Positions 17,210 through 26,935 of a stretch of DNA of 64,000 nucleotides are shown here, one piece after another. Every line of letters starts with the position of its first letter. Within the stretch, counting starts at the first letter, position 1. The notes under the pieces were generated by a model that did no database searches, was not told where the DNA came from, and was given only the letters and a program-made list of their open reading frames with translations. The position numbers and the translations under genes were made by a program. The stretch comes from Syntrophomonas sp. DTU019 (GTDB taxonomy: Bacteria; Bacillota; Syntrophomonadia; Syntrophomonadales; Syntrophomonadaceae). The stretch covers positions 62,001 through 126,000 of the forward strand of contig CAJYDM010000004.1 in assembly GCA_913757435.1 (NCBI GenBank), in the 5' to 3' direction.

Positions 17210-18058
17210 TTATTTGATGGTCCTGTTTCCCTTAATATCAATTACCACTACCTCAGGAGGATTGAATATGCGCGGTAAACGGGGGTTAAATGAGACCCCA
17301 CGGCTTACAATTTGGATTAAAGAGCCGTGATCATACATCCCTCCGGCGTTTTGTGGAAACCAGCCTTGGTTGGGGGAATAAAGCCCGTTTAAGATGAATG
17401 GGATTCTGACCTGACCCCCGTGGGCATGGCCCGATAACACCAGATCAAAATGGCTCTGTTTATAGATTTCGATTAACTCGGGGCGGTGAGCTAATAATAC
17501 CTTAAAGGCAGGCTCTTTTCGCAGCTCTGAAAATGCCTGGTAAAAGTCCTCCTCCCAAGTGGACCTCCGCTTCTCATACTTGACAACTTCCGGGTCATCG
17601 ACCCCGGCGATAATAATCGCTGAATTATTAATAGTAATCTTTTCGTAACCGCTTTCAAGAATGGTCACTTCATATTTGCGGATGGTATCTTTTATGTGTC
17701 GAATGTCATTGGACCAATACTCATGGTTTCCGGACACGTAATAGACCGGGGCTATTCCCTGTATTCCTTCTAGAAGCATTTCAGTTCCCATAAGAGGGAC
17801 CTGATCGTCAGCTATATCCCCTGCCAGGGCGATAATGTCGGGCTCCTGCTCTCTGATCAACTGCAGCAGTTCAGATTGCCCTGGGCCATAAATATGGTTA
17901 TGCAGATCAGCGATCAAGACTATCCTTATAGACTGATCTTCATTAAACTTATCCGTATTGACGGTGTATTTCTTGACTACCAGCCCGTTGTAGAAAGCCC
18001 AACCTAAACAAACCGCCAAGAGGCCAATAGTCACTGCAACTTTCCAATGCTTAAGCAA
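17210..18058 (-). CDS. Membrane-anchored metallophosphoesterase (YkuE-like)
   Basis: Calcineurin-type phosphoesterase with all metal ligands visible: LIADLHNH, ALAGDIADD, YVSGNHEYW, LLAHRPEL and SGHAHGGQVRIP. An N-terminal hydrophobic segment (VAVTIGLLAVCLGWAFY) anchors it with the catalytic domain outside. The ATG at 18062-18064 is only one base from AAGGAG; the TTG at 18056-18058 is 7 bases away and was chosen, which removes two residues. YkuE-like enzymes are proposed to act on UDP-diacylglucosamine or cell-envelope phosphoesters; substrate here unknown. Confidence 0.9.
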   Translation of the reverse strand: MLKHWKVAVTIGLLAVCLGWAFYNGLVVKKYTVNTDKFNEDQSIRIVLIADLHNHIYGPGQSELLQLIREQEPDIIALAGDIADDQVPLMGTEMLLEGIQGIAPVYYVSGNHEYWSNDIRHIKDTIRKYEVTILESGYEKITINNSAIIIAGVDDPEVVKYEKRRSTWEEDFYQAFSELRKEPAFKVLLAHRPELIEIYKQSHFDLVLSGHAHGGQVRIPFILNGLYSPNQGWFPQNAGGMYDHGSLIQIVSRGVSFNPRLPRIFNPPEVVVIDIKGNRTIK

Positions 18059-18137
18059 CAACATACTCCTTATCGGTTAAACCATGAGCTTGATGCCCAT
18101 TGAAACAGAAGCAGTCAGACGGTATCACTTAGCACAC

Positions 18138-18974
18138 TTAACACGGCATTTCGGTTATCATAGGCTCATACATCATAACGGCCCGATTAGCACAAATAAC
18201 CTCATCCCCGATCATCTCATTACTACTACGATCATATGTCCTGCGAGAAATGACATTATTGCGGGTATAGCCGCCCCACCACTCCGCCTTTATCATATGT
18301 TCCCGTTCATAGATTTCATATCGAGCCTCAGGCGGCTGGCTGCTGCGCCATTCCCCGTAAAGGTTTTTATCATCCAGGGTTATATGCAGTTGAAAACTGG
18401 ATTGGGTGTGATTGGTTATCTGCAGATCAACATAATTATAGACTACCGTAGCTCCGCTGCCGAATGGCTGGGTGCGGTTGCTGTCGGGGAATACATCATA
18501 ATTGTGCCTCCAGCGTTCGGTGACTGTAAGCGGCGTGAATAGGGTCATCCAGTAGATCAGATTGGAGAGCTGGCACAGCCCTCCGCCGATCCCTGAACAA
18601 ACCTGACCATTGCTTAACACCATACCGTCCAGATAACCTTTGCGGCGGCTAGGCTTGCCCACCAGTCTCCAGAAAGAAAAGGTCTCCTTGGGCAGCAGAA
18701 TGAGTCCGTTGATACGAAAAGCGGCCAGGCGCAGATTGGTGATCTTATTATACTGCAATTGCATATCGACTTCCCGGAGCTGTCTTAAGAGCGGGGTTTG
18801 GTGGCAAGCGGCCTTATACGTGAGCAGATTTTCAGCATCAATTAAACTGGCATAGCATTTGTCCGGTAAAAGCCACTCCAGGTATCGCCGCCCGGTAAAG
18901 AATGCCCGGCCCAGAGCCAGACGCAGCCGGGATCTCTTGATTGGTAACAATGGCCTGTCAATAAGCTCGTTCAT
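18138..18974 (-). CDS. VanW family protein
   Basis: A 278-residue protein with the VanW core: FRINGLILLPKETFSFWRLVG, RKGYLDGMVLSNGQVCSGIG and GGLCQLSNLIYWM. VanW was first seen in vanB-type vancomycin-resistance clusters, but its role is unknown and most members, like this one, are not near van genes. No signal peptide is evident. Same strand as the phosphoesterase that follows (80-base gap), so co-transcription is possible. Confidence 0.9.
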   Translation of the reverse strand: MNELIDRPLLPIKRSRLRLALGRAFFTGRRYLEWLLPDKCYASLIDAENLLTYKAACHQTPLLRQLREVDMQLQYNKITNLRLAAFRINGLILLPKETFSFWRLVGKPSRRKGYLDGMVLSNGQVCSGIGGGLCQLSNLIYWMTLFTPLTVTERWRHNYDVFPDSNRTQPFGSGATVVYNYVDLQITNHTQSSFQLHITLDDKNLYGEWRSSQPPEARYEIYEREHMIKAEWWGGYTRNNVISRRTYDRSSNEMIGDEVICANRAVMMYEPMITEMPC

Positions 18975-19186
18975 ATTCAGTACCTTTATCAGCCCCGTAA
19001 CTCAAATACCTACTGCTGAATACTATAGTATTTGCGAAATTGCTCTTCAGTAAATCCAGCCAAAGATCAGACAAAATCTTTTGTTGGTAGCTGGAGCTGT
19101 TCTATTAATACGGCTGATGACGGCCCATTCTTGCACTTTCTAAGCAGTCCCTGGAGTTTGGCCTGGAACCCCGTCCCCGTCCCATT

Positions 19187-20173
19187 TTATTTATGGTAGT
19201 ATATCACTCCATCGCAGAGCTCCTTCTGTAAAATTCCCTTGCACACCAGATGCGACAGGTGGGATAATGCCTCTCCGGTTGCGAAAAGCTTCTGAGCTGC
19301 CGGGAATTCATCCCAGTTCTTAATATTTAAATCCCACTTCATTTGGCTGGCAACTTGCGCTGCGGTCATGGATTTATTCCCCAAGACAACCAGAACATTA
19401 TCGAGCCGGTTATCATGGTGTGCCCTGAGCCCTTTGATTCTTTGGTAGCAATCCGCGATTATATCTCTGTGCCCGGGCAAGGTCAGCTCAATATCCAACG
19501 CCTCAATCTTGCTCAGGCTTTTCAAGTATTCATCCAAATAATCGGTTTTAACCTCCCAGGGTATTTCCCAGGTAGTGTTGTTAGGAGTGATAGTCCCCAA
19601 AATATGATCTCCGCTAAACAGAATTTTGTGATGGCCGTCATACAGACATATGTGATCAGGTGCATGGCCGTTAGTCAGAATACAGGTTAGACTGTAGTCC
19701 CCCACGGTGATCACCGTGCCATCCTGCACTACGCTGATATTGGTTTCATCTATTTCATCGGTCCGGTATCTATAACCAGGGTGTGTAGCGGGGTTTTGCG
19801 TCAATCCCATATCCAGCAGCCCGCCCTGTCGCACCAGATTATTGAAGTATTCAAAAAAATCGTGCTTGGAGCTGATCTCCTGTGCCGTATAGTATCCCGT
19901 AAAAATACGGGTTTGTGGTTTGGACAGATATCCTGCCAATCCGGCATGATCGGAATGGCAGTGGGTCACGAAAATATCGGTATCATCCATAGAAAAACCG
20001 ATTTTTTCCATGGCCTGATCCATGGCCTGGCGGCATTCTTCCTGATTGAAACCGGTGTCGATCAACAGGTTCCTGTCTTTGCCCCTGATAAAATAAGCAT
20101 TCAAAGCTCTAAGGGGATTGCGGGGCAAAGGGATCTCAATCTTAAATAAATCTTTTCTGACCTGCTGGTACAT
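19187..20173 (-). CDS. MBL-fold metallo-hydrolase
   Basis: The start MYQQVRKDLFKIEIPL is chosen because AAGGAG precedes it by about 7 bases. Metal site: THCHSDHAGLAGYL (HxHxDH), a later GHAPDHICLYD histidine, and FSGDHILG with the bridging aspartate. A C-terminal winged-helix-like tail (TAAQVASQMKWD and LSHLVCKGILQKE) is typical of the lactamase_B plus BLACT_WH-like hydrolases near acyl-CoA metabolism genes. Substrate unknown. Confidence 0.9.
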   Translation of the reverse strand: MYQQVRKDLFKIEIPLPRNPLRALNAYFIRGKDRNLLIDTGFNQEECRQAMDQAMEKIGFSMDDTDIFVTHCHSDHAGLAGYLSKPQTRIFTGYYTAQEISSKHDFFEYFNNLVRQGGLLDMGLTQNPATHPGYRYRTDEIDETNISVVQDGTVITVGDYSLTCILTNGHAPDHICLYDGHHKILFSGDHILGTITPNNTTWEIPWEVKTDYLDEYLKSLSKIEALDIELTLPGHRDIIADCYQRIKGLRAHHDNRLDNVLVVLGNKSMTAAQVASQMKWDLNIKNWDEFPAAQKLFATGEALSHLSHLVCKGILQKELCDGVIYYHK

Positions 20174-20283
20174 TATACTCTCCTTATCCGATAGGTCCAA
20201 CACATTTGGTCAGCCAGCGTGCAGTGCTTAGATAGGGCCCGCCGCCTGGTCACCACTACACCAGAGTTGAGCTATGGTCTGTC

Positions 20284-20745
20284 TCAAAGCCCCTCTTTCA
20301 ACTCTTGCATACTGAGTTTTTGCAGAGAAAAAGTTCCTCTACTTACTGCAACCAGCTCCCCCTGGCCATTGTACAAAGAAGCCTCGGCGACTCCGCTTCT
20401 TTTGCCCAAATGTATGACTTTCCCTTCAGCTGTTAGCTCATCTTCCGCGAAACTGGGAGCAAAATAGTTGGTATACATATCCATAGTCACACAGGTATAC
20501 CCCAGGGTGATAAAAGCCCAACCCATGGCAGTATCCGCCAAAGTCCCACTAATTCCGCCGTGCAGCCTTCCACGGATAGTAGTAAGTTCCATTCCCGGAT
20601 TTATTTTTATACCCGCTGCTCCCTGTCCTAGATAGGTCAATCTCATGCCCAGAGTCTGATGAATGGGGGCCGATTCACACGCCTGGCACAAGAGGCTGAA
20701 AAAATGACCATCAATTCCCCTATTTTCAATTGCTGTCCTACTCAT
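20284..20745 (-). CDS. PaaI-family hotdog-fold thioesterase
   Basis: Starts at MSRTAIENRG with AAGGTG upstream. The hotdog core shows PGMELTTIRGRLHGGISGTL, the HGG turn plus acidic residue of the PaaI/YdiI active site (DTAMGWAFITLG), and a C-terminal strand LVAVSRGTFSLQ. Length 153 aa is normal. It probably hydrolyses acyl-CoA esters, fitting an anaerobe that works with many CoA thioesters. The MBL hydrolase gene lies 111 bases downstream on the same strand. Confidence 0.88.
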   Translation of the reverse strand: MSRTAIENRGIDGHFFSLLCQACESAPIHQTLGMRLTYLGQGAAGIKINPGMELTTIRGRLHGGISGTLADTAMGWAFITLGYTCVTMDMYTNYFAPSFAEDELTAEGKVIHLGKRSGVAEASLYNGQGELVAVSRGTFSLQKLSMQELKEGL

Positions 20746-20880
20746 AACGAACACCTTAATAATAACCTTGTTTTGGCCGCATTTTCCGTCAAAATTTCCG
20801 CATTAAGTCCAACATCTATTATTCTACATCTTAACATATATTGTTAATTCTCATTAATAGGATTGTATCCTGGCATCGAA

Positions 20881-20910
20881 AACAAAAACCCCGGTTGCTG
20901 ATAAACGGGG
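20881..20910 (-). terminator. Terminator of the O-acetylation gene pair
   Basis: On the minus strand CCCCG and CGGGG pair around a 12-base loop and are followed by TTTTTGTTTTC, 19 bases after the stop of the gene at 20929. Confidence 0.75.
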
Positions 20911-20928
20911 GGCGATATGTTGTAAGCG

Positions 20929-21984
20929 TTAGAGGCGGGCTTCCACTTCCCTAACCTGCTGATCCAGGGTTTTCAAGTGTTGTTCAAGGTTTTGCGGGGT
21001 GATTAAGATACCAAAATCTGCCGGCAGATCTGCATCCGGAATGTTTAACAGGCGGTGTACCATTAACGTGCCTACTTCCGGGTAGACGTGGGTGCCGTCA
21101 TAAAAGTTGTCCAGATCATTGGTAATGGTGTTTAAGGTCATAAAGTTATAGACTTCTCCAAAAACATCTACACTGTCGGTTAACCACTGCCGGTAGGAGG
21201 GATACAATCCTTTCCTGACCATCAATTCAAACATAGGCCAGGAATCCGGGGTGGTAAAGACCAGCAACCTGCTATTAGGGTTGGCATCCCTGATTTTTAA
21301 CAGCTTTTCCCGAATATCTCCATATTCATAGCCGGCATAAATATCGCTTTCATATTTAGCCACTGTAGCCCACACCTTTTTGTCCCGTTCCGCGGGGTCG
21401 GGGACCATCAGCAAGGTCTTTACATTGTTCCGGTCGTAAAAGAAGTTTTTGGGTATTCCCTCCCGGGCGAAATTATAATTATCCCGGGAGCGAGACAGTA
21501 CTTCGGTGGAAAGCAGGGTTTTTAAGCGGTAGATAGGCTCTCGGGCGGTTTTAATATAAAACCAAGGTTCCTGGAAAGCCTTAAAGGTAAGATTACGGTT
21601 GGTAGCGGAAAAATCGAGGCCCAAGACCATCACGTCAAAGTCCTGACCGTTTTTCTGTTTGGCGAATTCGATGTAATCGTAAAACTCATCCAGGAGCATG
21701 TTGTCAGCCGCGTAGTTAAATGCTTTATAGCCGGCAAAATCATGCTGGTTAATATAGGTTACACGGCTGCTGCCCAGAATCAGCATATTATAATGGTTGG
21801 AGCCGAAAGCGATCCGGTTGGTTTTCTGTTGGCGCTCATCGAATCCGGCCTGTATATTGTTGTACTGATGGCTGTGTTCAAATAGCCACAGCGGGTCGAT
21901 ATACCAATTGAATCCCGCTACCGCTAAAAGAGGCAGGAGGATCAGTATCAAGGTTGTAAAAGTCCAATTGCGGTAGTCTTTCAT
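20929..21984 (-). CDS. SGNH/AlgJ-like membrane-anchored protein of an O-acetylation system
   Basis: A single N-terminal membrane anchor (FTTLILILLPLLAVAGF) is followed by an SGNH-hydrolase-like domain: MLILGSSRV carries the block I serine, DVMVLGLDFS follows, and NFYDGTHVYPEVG near residues 290-305 provides a D-x-x-H dyad. Such proteins partner MBOAT acyltransferases and move acetyl groups to an exported polymer. The gene follows the MBOAT gene by 20 bases on the same strand, so they form one unit. AAGGAAG precedes the ATG. Acceptor polymer is not evident. Confidence 0.8.
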   Translation of the reverse strand: MKDYRNWTFTTLILILLPLLAVAGFNWYIDPLWLFEHSHQYNNIQAGFDERQQKTNRIAFGSNHYNMLILGSSRVTYINQHDFAGYKAFNYAADNMLLDEFYDYIEFAKQKNGQDFDVMVLGLDFSATNRNLTFKAFQEPWFYIKTAREPIYRLKTLLSTEVLSRSRDNYNFAREGIPKNFFYDRNNVKTLLMVPDPAERDKKVWATVAKYESDIYAGYEYGDIREKLLKIRDANPNSRLLVFTTPDSWPMFELMVRKGLYPSYRQWLTDSVDVFGEVYNFMTLNTITNDLDNFYDGTHVYPEVGTLMVHRLLNIPDADLPADFGILITPQNLEQHLKTLDQQVREVEARL

Positions 21985-22004
21985 AATGCCAAGCTTCCTT
22001 GCAC

Positions 22005-23456
22005 TTAAAAATTAAAGTAAAGAAATTCGGTAATCTTGGTTAAACTGAGTATTCCCGCCAGAGCCAGAGCCGCTGTAAAGACCGCGCTGGCCCAGCCGCC
22101 CTGGAAACGGTCCTTCAATTCAATGGAATTGGGTGCAGCCACACAAAGCAGGAGGCCGGCCAGCAATGCCGCTGTAATCAGACCGGTGTCAACCCCCCAG
22201 GGCAAAGCGTCGAAGCGTACCCCATAGGCTGCCAGGCTTTCCATTAAACCTTGCAGAGAGCGGGGCAAAATCACCCCGTTTAAACCCAGCATGCCCTTGA
22301 CCACTTTTATGGCATCAGCCCAGCTTGTAGCCCGGAAAAATACCCAGCCCAGATTCACATAGTTAAAGGTGATAACCCAGCCCAAGAGTGGATGCATCCT
22401 AAGTTTGAAACCGCGCCAGATACGATGCGCCAGCAAGGCCACTCCATGCATGAAACCCCATAATATAAAATTCCATCCCGCCCCATGCCAGAAGCCGACC
22501 AGGATAAAAGTGATCAACAGGTTGAGATAGGTGCGCTGATTGCCCTGGCGGTTGCCCCCTAGCGGGATATAAACATAGTCCCGGAAAAAGCGCCCCAGGG
22601 TCATATGCCAGCGCCGCCAGAAGTCTTGAATGTTTAAAGCCTTATAAGGTGAGAAGAAATTGATGGGCAGCTGGATATTGAATAACAAAGCCGCTCCGAT
22701 GGCCATATCGGTATAAGCGCTGAAGTCGAAGTAGAGCTGCAGAGTATAAGAAAGTGAGGTCATCCAGGCTTCCACCAGGGTCAAAGTGGGCATCTGGTCG
22801 AAGCCCAGGGTGGCCCAGACCGCGAAATTGTCGGCAATGATGACTTTTTTGAACAACCCCATAAAAAATAGGAAAAGTCCCCTGGCAATCATTTCGTAGT
22901 TTAACCCGCTGCGGTCGGGGTCCTCGAACTGGGGCATCATTTCTTTATGATGGAGAATCGGGCCGGCCAAGAGATGCGGAAAAAAGGTGACAAACAAGGC
23001 ATAGTTTACAATACTGTATTCCCTGGCCTGGCCCCGGTAAGCATCCACCAGATAGGCGATTTGCGTAAAGGTAAAAAAGCTGATGCCCAGCGGCAGCACA
23101 ACCTGCAACAAGCCAATGTGAGCGCCTGCCAGGGAGTTGATATTGCTGATAAAGAAGTCGGCATACTTGTAGTAGCCCAGCAGCAGCAAGTTTAAGGCCA
23201 CTCCTGAAAAGAGCAGGGCCCGGCTGGAGGATTTACCCCGACTGCGGCTCAAGCCCGAGCCCACCAGGTAGTTGAAGGCAATCGACGTTAAAATTAGCGG
23301 CAGGTAAACAATATTCCACCAGCTGTAGAAGAAAAGCGAAGCGATGACCAGCCAGGTGCGGGCAGCCAGGTTTAGACCCATGCGGTTGAGAATAAAATAG
23401 AGGGCGAATGTAATTGGCAGGAACAGTATTATGAACTCGTAAGAATTAAATAACAA
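22005..23456 (-). CDS. MBOAT-family O-acyltransferase (AlgI/DltB-like)
   Basis: TTG start with AAGGAG 9 bases upstream. The 483-residue multi-helix membrane protein contains FWRRWHMTLGRFFRDYVYIPLG and the catalytic-histidine segment FILVGFWHGAGWNFILWG, both diagnostic for AlgI/DltB-type MBOAT enzymes. Together with the AlgJ-like gene after it, it would transfer acetyl from cytoplasmic donors to an extracellular or wall polysaccharide. A DltB role is less likely because no dltA, dltC or dltD is adjacent. Confidence 0.93.
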   Translation of the reverse strand: MLFNSYEFIILFLPITFALYFILNRMGLNLAARTWLVIASLFFYSWWNIVYLPLILTSIAFNYLVGSGLSRSRGKSSSRALLFSGVALNLLLLGYYKYADFFISNINSLAGAHIGLLQVVLPLGISFFTFTQIAYLVDAYRGQAREYSIVNYALFVTFFPHLLAGPILHHKEMMPQFEDPDRSGLNYEMIARGLFLFFMGLFKKVIIADNFAVWATLGFDQMPTLTLVEAWMTSLSYTLQLYFDFSAYTDMAIGAALLFNIQLPINFFSPYKALNIQDFWRRWHMTLGRFFRDYVYIPLGGNRQGNQRTYLNLLITFILVGFWHGAGWNFILWGFMHGVALLAHRIWRGFKLRMHPLLGWVITFNYVNLGWVFFRATSWADAIKVVKGMLGLNGVILPRSLQGLMESLAAYGVRFDALPWGVDTGLITAALLAGLLLCVAAPNSIELKDRFQGGWASAVFTAALALAGILSLTKITEFLYFNF

Positions 23457-23684
23457 CTACAACGGCTCCTTAAAGCTTCGATAATCAGGAGGCAGCTCTA
23501 AAAGGACATTCCAAAACAGGCTATCAAATCACGCCCATTGTAACACATTACAACACTCTAAAAATAAGGTATGAGCCTTTCTGCTTAATTGAGCGAGTTT
23601 TATGGATGGCCAAAGTGAAGGAAATTCGACCTTTTTCGTTTTTGCCTAAAAATCCTTCGCCACTCAGCTTAGTATTTCCTTCTT

Positions 23685-23742
23685 GGGTGCCAGGCACCAC
23701 AGTTATTCATTATTGCGCAACAAGTGAATAACCATGGTGCCC
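23685..23742. repeat. REP-like imperfect palindrome rich in GGTGCC/GGCACC
   Basis: GGGTGCCAGGCACC (23685-23698) leads into arms GGCACCACAGTTATTCA (23693-23709) and TGAATAACCATGGTGCC (23725-23741), which pair at 15 of 17 positions around a 15-base loop. The rest of the 400-base gap before the CPBP gene shows no gene. Such GGTGCC-rich hairpins recur in several Firmicutes genomes as mobile or REP-type elements; I see only this copy here. Confidence 0.6.
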
Positions 23743-23856
23743 GAAAACAATGAACAGTATAATAATTTTAGCAGGAAAGACAATTGGAAAAAAACGTAAT
23801 AATGGGTGAAAGGTTAAGGGAGTGCATTCCCCCTGTGTCATTTGTGGAGGAGAAGT

Positions 23857-24370
23857 ATGACTATTGAAAAATATCGACATCCAGTCCGGTTTTACAGTTT
23901 GTCTATTATCATTCCATGGCTATGTTGGTTTACCGCGGCATATTTGAGTCATATTACGCCGGGCAGTAGTCTTTTGTTAACGATTTCGAGTCTGCTTGGG
24001 CTTCTGGGTTTAGTGGCACCGATGATAATAGCTTTTGCAATGATGCTCCCAGACCCGGAATTACGCAGCGATTTATATAATCGGCTGTTTAGCTTGGAGA
24101 AGATCAAACCGGTTTATCTTCTCGCGACATTTGGCCTAATGCTTACCAGCATACTTCTGGCTCAGGCGATTTCGCTATTTTTCGGTTATAGCCCGGAACA
24201 GTTTAAGCTGGCACATGGGTTTACCTTTACTGCCGGAATATTTCCAGCCTGGTTTATGCTTTTTATGGCTCCCATTATAGAGGAGTTAGCCTGGCATACT
24301 TATGGTACCGATTGTCTGCGGAGAAGATTTAGTCTTTTCACAACTAATATAATATTTGCCACCTTTTGGG
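23857..24370 (+). pseudogene. CPBP intramembrane metalloprotease, fragment 1 (N-terminal), interrupted by IS21-family element A
   Basis: Start ATG 23857 with GGAGGAG upstream. The fragment carries four hydrophobic segments and the first CPBP motif (APIIEELAWHTYGTDCL; the usual EExxxR has His in place of Arg). The frame stays CPBP-like up to IIFATFW and then runs into insertion-sequence DNA and stops at 24390. The missing part continues at 26936 and 29629. CPBP proteins include CAAX-prenyl-type proteases and bacteriocin self-immunity proteins. This copy is certainly inactive as it stands. Confidence 0.9.
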
Positions 24371-24490
24371 TGAGTAATATTTTGAGATAGATCCAGCGGT
24401 GTACTTAGTTAGAGCCACCTTATTCATCCAAGAGAACCACTGTATTCTTCCCGAGAGCCACCGTCAGAAAGACGGCAGCTCCGAGTGTTT

Positions 24491-25234
24491 TTACTCCTTT
24501 AAACCGTGACGTTCCCTCATTGATATTTCACCATCAATAAGAATAGTGTAGGAATCATGGACGATACGGTCTAAAATGGCATCTGCCAGAGTGTTTTCCC
24601 CGATTTGTTCGTGCCATCCTCTTGGGTCAAACTGTGAGCAAAAGATTGTTGATCCTGTTTGATGTCTGGCTTCCACGATCTCCAGGACATCCACAGCCTG
24701 TGGCCCGTCAAGAGGTCTTAATAGCCATTCGTCTAGAACCAGGAGGCTTACTTTTTTGTACTGCTTCATTACCTTTTGATAAATGCCTTCGCCTCGTGCA
24801 ACAGCTAATTCATTCAGCAAATCCGGAAGGCGGACATATTTCACTGTATAGTAGTTTCTACAGGCGGCTACACCGAAAGCACAACCCATATAGCTCTTTC
24901 CATTTCCGGCGGCACCCATAATGATGATGTTATGCTTTTCCTGTATGTAATTACAGGTAGCAAGACGGAGGAGCTGGGTTTTGTCCAATTTCCTGTCCGG
25001 GTAGTATTCGATATCTTCAATACATGCCTGGCTGAAACGGAATTCCGCTCGTTTGATTAAACGGGCAAGCTTGTTTGATTTTCGTCTAGACCATTCGATG
25101 TCTACCATCAGCCCAAACCGTTCCTCAAAGGATAATTCCTGATACTTGGCATCGGACAGCTGATTGTTATAGGAATCTGCCATTGCAGTAAGCCGCATTT
25201 CATTGAGTTTTGTTATCGTGCTTTGGTTAATCAT
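24491..25234 (-). CDS. istB: IS21-family helper ATPase IstB (element A)
   Basis: Starts at MINQSTITKLNEMRL with GGAGG 8 bases upstream; it overlaps the end of istA by 8 bases, implying coupled translation. AAA+ helper of the DnaC/IstB class: Walker A IIMGAAGNGKSYMG, Walker B SLLVLDEWLLRPL, sensor region STIFCSQFDPRGWH. It assembles on target DNA and directs the IstA transposase. Length 247 aa is typical. Confidence 0.95.
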   Translation of the reverse strand: MINQSTITKLNEMRLTAMADSYNNQLSDAKYQELSFEERFGLMVDIEWSRRKSNKLARLIKRAEFRFSQACIEDIEYYPDRKLDKTQLLRLATCNYIQEKHNIIIMGAAGNGKSYMGCAFGVAACRNYYTVKYVRLPDLLNELAVARGEGIYQKVMKQYKKVSLLVLDEWLLRPLDGPQAVDVLEIVEARHQTGSTIFCSQFDPRGWHEQIGENTLADAILDRIVHDSYTILIDGEISMRERHGLKE

Positions 25235-26783
25235 GCTTCTTACCTCCAAAATAGTCAGCACCACGGGTAAATCCGAAGTTCTCTGATGTATTTTTCTTGG
25301 AAGTAGATGTTTGGCTCGTTCCTTCTTTCAGCTTGTCTTGTCCGGTTTTTAGGATCGTCTGGATACTTTTCAGATTCGGACAAGGCGTATATGACAATGC
25401 CTTTCCACAGGCGGATTCAACCCTGTTTACGGAATATTTATCTGCTAGTTTCATTAATGACATACAGGAACGGTATCCCTGCTGTTCTACTTTATGTGCA
25501 GATAAGATAGACTGCATGGCAGCCTCTGTATTAGGACCTACAGCTCTAGCCCAGTCCATGAACCTCTCACCGTTCCAGGTCAAATATTGCTTGTGGTTGT
25601 CAGGCATATGTTCAGGTAATATTACGGGATCGTTTCCCTCACCATAAATACGTACATGGGACGCTATGCGATGGTTATGATAAAAAACCTCAATGACTTT
25701 GCTTGTTACACGGATATCCACCTCGTGTTTGATATATTCGTATGGGACGGAATACTTGTTTTTATCCACATGTATGACATAATCATACTGTACAGTAGCT
25801 TTCCGCCAGGTAGCTAACTCGTATGGGGAAGCGGGTAGAGGTAAAAGCAGCGTTTTCTCTTCTTCAAGGAAGGCACTTTTCCTGCTTCCCGGTTTCTTTT
25901 GAAACGGTTTTTCATTAAACTCGTCTAGTTTGATGAGGATGGCTTCGTTCAATTCCCTTAATGAGAAGAACTGCTGGTTCCTTAGGGAAGCAATGATCCA
26001 GGTGGTAATAATGCCAACTGTACCCTCTACATTACTTTTATCCTTCGGGTGTCTCACCCTGGCAGGGATAACAGCGGTGCCATAGTGTTCTGCCATCTCA
26101 TTGTAAGTTCGATTGATCGTAGGTGTATTCCATGAAACACGATCAACGCCTGTTTTTAAATTATCGGGAACCAGGATTCGAGTAACGCCTCCAAAATACT
26201 GATAAGCATGGTTATGGGCTGTAATCCAGCTCTCCATGTCCATTGATAAAAATGCTTCCACATATGTAAACTGGCTACACGGAAGTGTCGCAACAAATAC
26301 ATAAGCAGGAATAATTTCACTGGTGATGTTATTAATGATGGATGCAGTCTTCCCGGCCCAGTCCACCTCCATAATCTCTCCGGGTTTGCGCGTGATGCGC
26401 ATGGTGGCTTTTGTTGTACTTGCGTAACGACGATAGTATCTGCAGAACTGACTGTACATGAAAGGAATCTCGCCGCTTAAACGGCACTCCTCACAATATT
26501 CATTCCACAGAAGGCTGAGTGTGACACCACTCTTAGCCATTTCCTTATGAATGTGCTCGCAATTGGGCATCTTCCGGCTGGAAGAAACACATTTTTCAGG
26601 AAACAGAAGTTCATGTAGCTCGGCATCTGTCTGGCTTGCAGGTAACGGCCACGAAATACTGCATTGTTCCGCCCGTTCTAGGACAGCGGTAATGGTATTA
26701 CGTGAACAATGGCAGCTAGAGGCTATCCCTCTTTTGCTGACACCTTGGCTACTAAGCCTAAGGATTTCACGATAGTTGGTCAT
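25227..26783 (-). CDS. istA: IS21-family transposase IstA (element A)
   Basis: The start MTNYREILRLSSQGVSKRGI has AGGAGG 8 bases upstream; longer starts lack a ribosome site. An N-terminal helix-turn-helix (residues about 10-40) is followed by an rve-type integrase core: IMEVDWAGKTA holds the first Asp, ILVPDNLKTGV the second, and KDKSNVEGTVG the Glu. The C-terminal beta-rich part (DYVIHVDKNKYSVPYEY) is typical. 518 aa, intact. Confidence 0.95.
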   Translation of the reverse strand: MTNYREILRLSSQGVSKRGIASSCHCSRNTITAVLERAEQCSISWPLPASQTDAELHELLFPEKCVSSSRKMPNCEHIHKEMAKSGVTLSLLWNEYCEECRLSGEIPFMYSQFCRYYRRYASTTKATMRITRKPGEIMEVDWAGKTASIINNITSEIIPAYVFVATLPCSQFTYVEAFLSMDMESWITAHNHAYQYFGGVTRILVPDNLKTGVDRVSWNTPTINRTYNEMAEHYGTAVIPARVRHPKDKSNVEGTVGIITTWIIASLRNQQFFSLRELNEAILIKLDEFNEKPFQKKPGSRKSAFLEEEKTLLLPLPASPYELATWRKATVQYDYVIHVDKNKYSVPYEYIKHEVDIRVTSKVIEVFYHNHRIASHVRIYGEGNDPVILPEHMPDNHKQYLTWNGERFMDWARAVGPNTEAAMQSILSAHKVEQQGYRSCMSLMKLADKYSVNRVESACGKALSYTPCPNLKSIQTILKTGQDKLKEGTSQTSTSKKNTSENFGFTRGADYFGGKKHD

Positions 26784-26935
26784 AATATTGACCTCCTGTT
26801 TAAGATTTACACTGAAAAGCAGTGCATATCTCCAATATACAGGTGTGGTTCTCACTATGACCATGATGGTTCTATTTTAAGACCACAACGGTTCTAATAA
26901 AGTACACTGTTGGTTCTTTTAAAAGCTAATTTGCA

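Larger units (their letters stand above)
24371..26935 (-). mobile_element. IS21-family insertion sequence A
   Basis: An istA/istB pair on the minus strand lies inside the CPBP gene. Both ends start with TG and share GTGTACTT plus a TTAGA(G/A)CC block at equal distance (28 bases) from the tip. Inside each end, several GAGCCAC/GAACCAC-type repeats occur, as is usual for multiple transposase sites of IS21. Length about 2,565 bases. A clean target duplication is not visible. Confidence 0.85.

Noticed and set aside
22005-23456. DltB of a D-alanylation operon
   Set aside because: No dltA, dltC or dltD nearby, and the downstream AlgJ-like SGNH protein points to O-acetylation.
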